Origin: Phyto melanocephala
Lineage: Eukaryota > Arthropoda > Insecta > Diptera > Rhinophoridae
Direction of reading: 5' to 3'
DNA length: 64,000 nt
Assembly (NCBI GenBank): GCA_941918925.1
Contig: OW799233.1
Location: forward strand, 30,820,421-30,884,420
Shown in pieces: positions 58,637 to 64,000 of the stretch. The translations under genes and the position numbers were made by a program. Below the pieces are notes generated by a model. That model was given only the letters and a program-made list of their open reading frames with translations, did no database searches and was not told the DNA's origin. The first letter of the stretch is position 1, and every line of letters starts with the position of its first letter.

Positions 58637-59604
58637 TTTAAGCCGCAACCAGTGACCGACGCAACATCGTTGGGCCTAATAAATTTTTATAAGAAATCTA
58701 ACTTATTTCATCTTTTTCTACCCCTATTTAGGTACCAGAATCCACTCTAAAGTCCAAGCCAGTTTTTCGACACTCTAGGTCTTGTAGAAGGTCACATATA
58801 TTAATGTCCAAAAATTAAATCAATTGTAGATGGGAGTCTCTATTGCTATTTCTCACTATCTCGTTCAAGCAGACAGAGGTGAATTTACCTTAACGGTGTA
58901 GGATAGCTGAAAGAATTATTAAGAATCGTATGTAGTTTTCCCAGAATCCTTGCTTACATCCAAATTAAGAGATCGTAACTGCACCATCGGCAAATATAAT
59001 GAAGGTGCATCATATGTACACAATTAAAAAGGCGACAGTTCTGGCAAGCAAAAATAACAATTTTTTTGCCTTGTGTAAAAAAGTTTTCAAATAATTTCTA
59101 AGCGAAATTTTAGAACGTATCATATTTATAAAAAAAATATTACGTAAGATTTAGATTTTGTTTTTGGAAAAGAATAGTTAATATTTATTTCTGTCGGATC
59201 GCATTGATAGTCTCAATAATATTTGTGTATTATATTTAAAATACATTTGCTTACCATTGTTAGTGAAAATGAAAATTAATTTTTCTTATTGCAATCTCTT
59301 TAATATTCCTTGTTCACTTATGTTTGTATATACATTTATTTTCTGTTATGAATGGGATATTTTCTCATAATAAAATGGACTCTATAAATAAAACCAGATA
59401 TCAAAGTTTCACCATTCCAAATTTTATAAAAATCCATTAAGTTGCTTTTGATTTGTGTTCAATAAGATTGACAGAATGACAAACGGAAGGATATTCTAAG
59501 AAATGTAATCATGTATTCTAGATCGTTGGCCTTTTATGTCATCACCAATATTTTCAATAAATAATGCATACATAGACACTGTTTTTTGTACAATATATTG
59601 ATTT
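58637..59604. other. intergenic stretch, nothing recognised
   Basis: 58650-59000 is less AT-rich than its neighbours but shows no readable gene. Confidence 0.35.
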
Positions 59605-60341
59605 GATACCCTTCACCTTTAAACCAAGGGTATATATAGCTTTGTTATTCCGTTTGTAATTTCTACAATATTCATTTCCAACCAAATAAAGTTTATTTTC
59701 TCCGAAGACTTATGACTAGAGAAGTCAATAGAGTAATATTCGACTGTCCGCGTGTTGGTTAAAATTTAACTTTTTGAAGCACTCAGATGTTGCTCAGACC
59801 TGTAGGTGGCAGCAATATTTTGGAGAGTTTCGAAAATGAATTATAGTTAAATTCCAGCTTAATCACTCCATAACTTTCTGAGAGACAAGCCTTTGGTTTT
59901 TCTCATATTCTTAACGGCAAAGCTATATCAGCAAAAATTATTAAGAAAAACACATTTCTCAAGCCTTTAAATAATTTAGCGAAACGCTGAATTAAAATCC
60001 TCAGTTTGGGAGATTATTAGTGAGAAAAATTGTATTAATTGATTTGAACTAACTGAGATGTAAATACCAAAATACAACTACTTTAGTGTTTTCTCTAAAA
60101 TTTGCAAACGAAAATAATTTTTTTTTGCTTCCTGACCGCTGAGGGGGTTAATGTGAGTGTCAATATAAATATAAAAATTACAGATAACTCTGCAAATTTT
60201 AAAATCAAAGATGTCCGCGAAAATAGTAATAAAGCCAAATTCTCTATAATATTAATTCTGGCTTCGCTACGGTTATACCTATGTTCATGATGGTAAAGAG
60301 TATTTTCAGAATCATCACGCCAAATAGAGCACTCTTACTTG
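59605..60341 (+). mobile_element. short HINE-like element, third variety
   Basis: 5' hairpin GATACCCTT..AAGGGTATATA (59605-59635), then TTTGTTATTCCGTTTGTAA as in family A. 3' tail AGAGCACTCTTACTTG ending at 60341; the ATTCGGC hairpin is eroded. About 740 bp, with no mariner block. Confidence 0.6.
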
Positions 60342-61610
60342 TTTTATTTCGATTCTTGTTTAAATGGTATTACTTTACACTATCAATGCAAAAATAAATA
60401 CTGAAAATATAAAACTAATTTCTTATTGCATCGTTATTTTAGTCAAACTTTTAACATGAAATATGTACTTATGTACACACCATTGCATGTATAATGTATA
60501 ATGCTTCTATAAATGCATGTTAAATTTTAAGGTTGTTGCATGAAACATATGAAACCTCAGGCAAATATGTAAAATACACAGAAAATTTAGAATTTGTATA
60601 ATACATACACATAATCGCAAAGAAACCTTTTCTACACATACACAACGCCAAGCAGTTAACATATAATATACTCATTGCCTCCTTGCATGCACATTCATTC
60701 GAAGACTATATTCTAGTTTCTTTACATATAATATTCATTTGGAATTGTCTTCAGATCGTTAAACATAAATTTTGTATTGCATATAATTAGGGAAATGTAA
60801 TCAATGCAACCGAGTAAATATATATGTGTGTTTACCTTTGTGTAAATGAGCATGTAAACAATGTCTAGGTGAAGTCAAATATGTATAATGATAATTGTAT
60901 ACATTGACAAATTGTACCGACCTGTCTTCCTTTTACAGCTGTGAGTATCTAATAACCACACAAATTTAAAATTCTTACAAATATAACCACAAATATACAA
61001 ACACAAAAAAGCCAGATACAAATCATTACAATTTCACATTTACACCATAATGTGTAATGAGTTATAAAACACAAGATTGTGGTTTAAGTAGAGTAAAAAT
61101 TTTCATGTGTAGGAAAATTACACAGAGGGCATATTTAAGTAAATAAAATTAATTTTCTGTTTGTGGAAATTTTGCAGGGATTATAGAAAATTATTGTTTA
61201 ATTTTAATATAAAATTTTTTTTGGAAATATTATGTTAGTTTTTAGAGTGCTCAGAGTGGTATTTTTGTTTATATTCCTTTAATTATCTTTTTATTCGTAC
61301 ATGGTAATTGTAATTTTTAGAGATTTTTTTTGTTTAAATTACTTTTACACATTTGCGTAAATAGAAATTTTTTATGAAGTTGGCAACAGCCTTAAAAAGT
61401 TTTCTTTTTCAAAATCTTAAACTGAGTAATTTTTTTGTGTATGTTAAGTTTACATAGTCAATTTTATAAAACGCGATCAAAATGTCCTCCATCGATGATC
61501 GGGGTAGTGACGCCAATGCTAATACCTGAAGATAGGAGTTAAAAAAAAAGAAGAGAGCAGAAACACACTTTTTTATTTAAAGAAATTCGAAATAAAAATA
61601 AGTATAAAAA
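60342..61610. other. AT-rich intergenic stretch, nothing recognised
   Basis: No supported feature. Confidence 0.4.
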
Positions 61611-61790
61611 AATAAGTAAGAGATTCTAATTTGCCAGATTTTTATACCCACCACAAATTTTGTGTAGTTTTTTTTTACATTAACAGTAATCACTATTGAA
61701 TAATCTCTGAAGTATGAATTACCTTCTTTGTGTAACTTCGATTTGCTATTAATTTTTTCCCTAAGTTTAGTCTTACAATGGTAACGTAAG
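61611..61790 (-). mobile_element. 3' fragment of a family A HINE-like element
   Basis: AATAAGTAAGAGATTCTAAT, a lost hairpin, then TTTTATACCCACCACAAATT, TTTGTGTAG and ATCACTATTGAATAATCTC, as at the start of the other minus-strand copies. Confidence 0.6.
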
Positions 61791-61972
61791 AGTCTCTACA
61801 TTAGGACTGAAACTATTCTTACTTTTGTATCACAATGTTGTATGTTTATGGAAGCTGATAACTGTGAGTTAATAGCTAAAAAAAAGTACTTACTTCATAT
61901 GGGCATTTCAAATCCTGCTAACATTAATGAGAAAACTTTTTTTAAAAATTTTATTAAAAAACTTTTTCCATT

Positions 61973-62171
61973 GGGTGCCCCGATGGACTAGTCAGCAGTG
62001 TGCTGTTCTGCTAGTTTGGGGGTTGCGGGTTCGATTCCCGCCGGAGACTCTGGACTTGTCTGCTTCCTTTCTATTCTATTCTTGCTTTTCTATTCAGGTA
62101 TCACAAAGGGATCAATATAATGGACCCAAGTGAGCTGCACAACAGCCGCCTGTTCTACCTAACCTAACCTT
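61973..62171 (+). mobile_element. tRNA-derived SINE, copy 2 (well preserved)
   Basis: The tRNA-like head has an A-box-like segment (GGACTAGTCAGCAGTGTG, 61985-62002) and a perfect polymerase III B box GGTTCGATTCC (62028-62038), about 35 bp apart. The body matches copy 1 at 25275. The tail is (ACCTA)n (62155-62170). The head cannot fold into a complete cloverleaf that I can see, so it is a SINE and not a tRNA gene. Confidence 0.75.
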
Positions 62172-62799
62172 TTCCATTAAACATATAATTGTATTGCTTC
62201 TTATGTGAGAAGCACGTCAAAATAATATCTTCTAATGAATTCAACTTAGACATTATGCATTATGATTTCAAAATCGTTGTCCATAGATATATTATTTGGA
62301 TCTAAGAGAAGTCGTGATATGGTAATTAGGAGTTAAATTGGGTGATGATTAGATAGACTGATTATTAGACTTTTCTTAAAAACCGTGTGTCGAATATTCC
62401 AAATAATTGTTATTTGAAAAACCGGCTTTCGGTTAAGCATCTAGAAATAACCGATAAACAGTTTTTAGGAATAAACAATAACACAAAAATCACATTATTT
62501 ATTGAAATAAAATTCTCTTAAGAGATCAAAATAATTCACAGAGGTAAGGAACGACTAAAATATACTGCATTCATGACCGAATTTTTAAAGGATTTTTGCT
62601 TTAAAATATTATTGGAACATGTTTTTATATTAATACATAGATTTCCCTTAAAACATATGCACTTTCATTAATAAAATAATATATGGATATGTAGTTAATA
62701 ACTCAACATATGTGAGGCTACATTATTCATTTAAAATAATAATTAAAATTTTTATTACCTTATTTTTCTGATATAGTAATAGCATTGCCAAGAAGTCTG
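62172..62799. other. AT-rich intergenic stretch, nothing recognised
   Basis: No supported feature. Confidence 0.4.
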
Positions 62800-63030
62800 C
62801 ACTTGAAAAATTTCAGCATGGCTCATGTATTGCTGTCGGTTTTATGAACCTTTGAATCTTATTAAAGAAGGGCGTTAAAGTAGGCGTTTCAAAATAATAA
62901 TGATTTAATAATGATTTCTACTTGGAATAAATACCACTATTCTTTCAAACCTTTGTCCATAGAGAAATAATTTTATTTAAAGAAAACGTTATACGATAGA
63001 TGGGCGTTTAGGTAGGCGTGTCGCCATCTT
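62800..63030 (-). mobile_element. interior fragment of a HINE-like element
   Basis: CTGTCGGTTTTATGAACCTT, GGGCGTTAAAGTAGGCGTTTC, TTGTCCATAGAGAAAT and GGGCGTTTAGGTAGGCGTGTC are worn versions of the family A internal repeat. Neither end is present. Confidence 0.5.
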
Positions 63031-63261
63031 TTGATTATGATGTTTGATTGCTTAAGGCAACCCCAAGTTAAAATATATCTTGCCTTTTTCTATAATTGAA
63101 ATAAAAATCATTCAAGGCATATTTAGCAGTGTTGTAAATTGTGTGCTTTCTGCCCTATTTTTAGAATTTTTTTAAATTTTTATCGCAGAAACTTTTCGAA
63201 CAAGTGCTCGGTATATTTTTTTACAAAACTTTTAGTGACTTCATGCCATAAGCGAGTTGCT

Positions 63262-63588
63262 ACGCCCCTTAATGAATAAAAATGCATTCTGAATTTTAAT
63301 TGAAGCTTAAAATTATAGCTTTTTTTAATGGGCGTGGCCCTGCCCACTTTTCTAATCACGAAACTGTAAACACATTACAGGTCAATATGTGTGCAAAGTT
63401 TCAGAAAAATCGGTCGAGTGCAAGTAGCAAAAAATGATTACTTATTTTTTATTTGCAAAGCCTCGCCCAATTTTTATCACCCATAAACACTCCCTGGAAT
63501 GTGTAAAATAACTTAACAGACACACACACACACACACACACAGACAGACAGACAGAGTTTCACTTTAATCTATATATATAAAAGTGAA

Positions 63589-63619
<31 letters not shown>

Positions 63620-64000
63620 TAGCTATAGACTCTGAAACTGTAAAACCGATCGGGCTCAAACTTTGGTAAGTTGTTGTACACATACCGGGGAGTGTTTATG
63701 GATGAAAAAAAGTGGGCGGGGCCACGCCCATAAAAAATTAGTTATCAGTTTTAGCTACTTGCACTTGACCGATTTTTCTGAAACTTTGCACACATATCGA
63801 GCTGTCATGACTAAATAATTTCGTGATAAGAAAAGTGGGCGGGGCCACGCCCCTAAAAAAGTTTTAATTTTGAGGTACTTGCACTAGACCGATTTTTCTG
63901 AAACTTTGCACACATATTAAGCTGTCGTGACTTTATAATTTTGTGATTAAAAAAGTGGGCGGGGCCACGCCCACAAGAAAGGCTATAATTTTGAGGTACT
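63262..64000. mobile_element. head-to-head pair of repeat elements, right one runs off the window
   Basis: The axis lies near 63572: AGTTTCACTTT-aatctatatatata-AAAGTGAAACT, flanked by (CA)n(CAGA)n on the left and (TG)n on the right. Both sides then show the same order inverted: GGGAGTGTTTATGG, GGGCGGGGCCACGCCC, CTACTTGCACT, GACCGATTTTTCTGAAACTT and TGCACACATAT. In the right arm the GGGC..GCCC unit repeats with a 120-123 bp period (63712, 63835, 63955). A Helitron-type start (TC..TATATATATAAAAG) is possible but unproved. Confidence 0.6.

Noticed and set aside
61973..62060. Possible tRNA gene (perfect B box GGTTCGATTCC)
   Set aside because: No full cloverleaf or anticodon arm can be drawn, and a full-length diverged copy with body and tail exists at 25275; this is a SINE head.

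Overview
The window is AT-rich, gene-poor eukaryotic DNA that looks like a higher fly (Diptera, probably a calyptrate such as a blow fly or muscid; inference). Three things point there. Its dominant repeats have the architecture of Drosophila DINE-1/HINE (Helentron-associated) elements: TATACCC ends, a (GTCY)n core, an AGTATATATATTCT segment and a 3' hairpin. Its mariner relatives are of the DD41D type, first described in tephritid flies. Its introns are short (66, 103 and 220 bp) with ordinary GT..AG borders. I see no prokaryotic operons, rRNA, true tRNA or CRISPR.

Only one probable host gene is visible: a three-exon gene at 18574-19319 encoding a 140-residue charged, probably coiled-coil protein that I do not recognise. 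The other coding sequence belongs to mobile elements. These are two internally deleted DD41D mariners (21999-22930 and 28591-29512), a third mariner relic (53050-53556), a decayed piggyBac-like element (33206-34683), a Mutator-like (MULE) fragment in a 1.1-kb element with an exact 8-bp target duplication (35627-36766), and a 3.7-kb element (53559-57242). That last element has ~390-bp terminal inverted repeats and one two-exon gene for an arthropod-wide but, to my knowledge, unnamed putative DDE transposase. It is the best candidate for an under-described system here.

Layout: 54-1180, 5068-8340, 11201-18300, 19598-21573, 25.7-27.8 kb, 35.5-37.1 kb, 40.5-43.6 kb, 45.0-45.9 kb, 46.4-48.8 kb, 49.3-51.4 kb and 59.6-60.3 kb are HINE-like elements in both orientations, often head to tail or nested. 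Many carry the same passenger: a mariner-derived block that keeps the N-terminal HTH and C-terminal codons of a DD41D-type transposase but has lost the catalytic core. In three copies that block carries a further ~125-bp inverted-repeat element. The family also has an internal ~288-bp tandem repeat. Between these lie several MITE-like inverted-repeat elements (31.5, 37.4, 44.7, 58.1 kb), two copies of a tRNA-derived SINE (25.3 and 62.0 kb), a dispersed repeat (10, 17, 23 and 28 kb), and at the right edge a head-to-head pair of elements with 120-bp internal repeats.

The genes do not form a pathway. The window reads as a nest of layered transposon insertions around one small host gene, and relative ages can be read from what interrupts what: MULE inside HINE-like, mariner block inside HINE, MITE inside mariner block.
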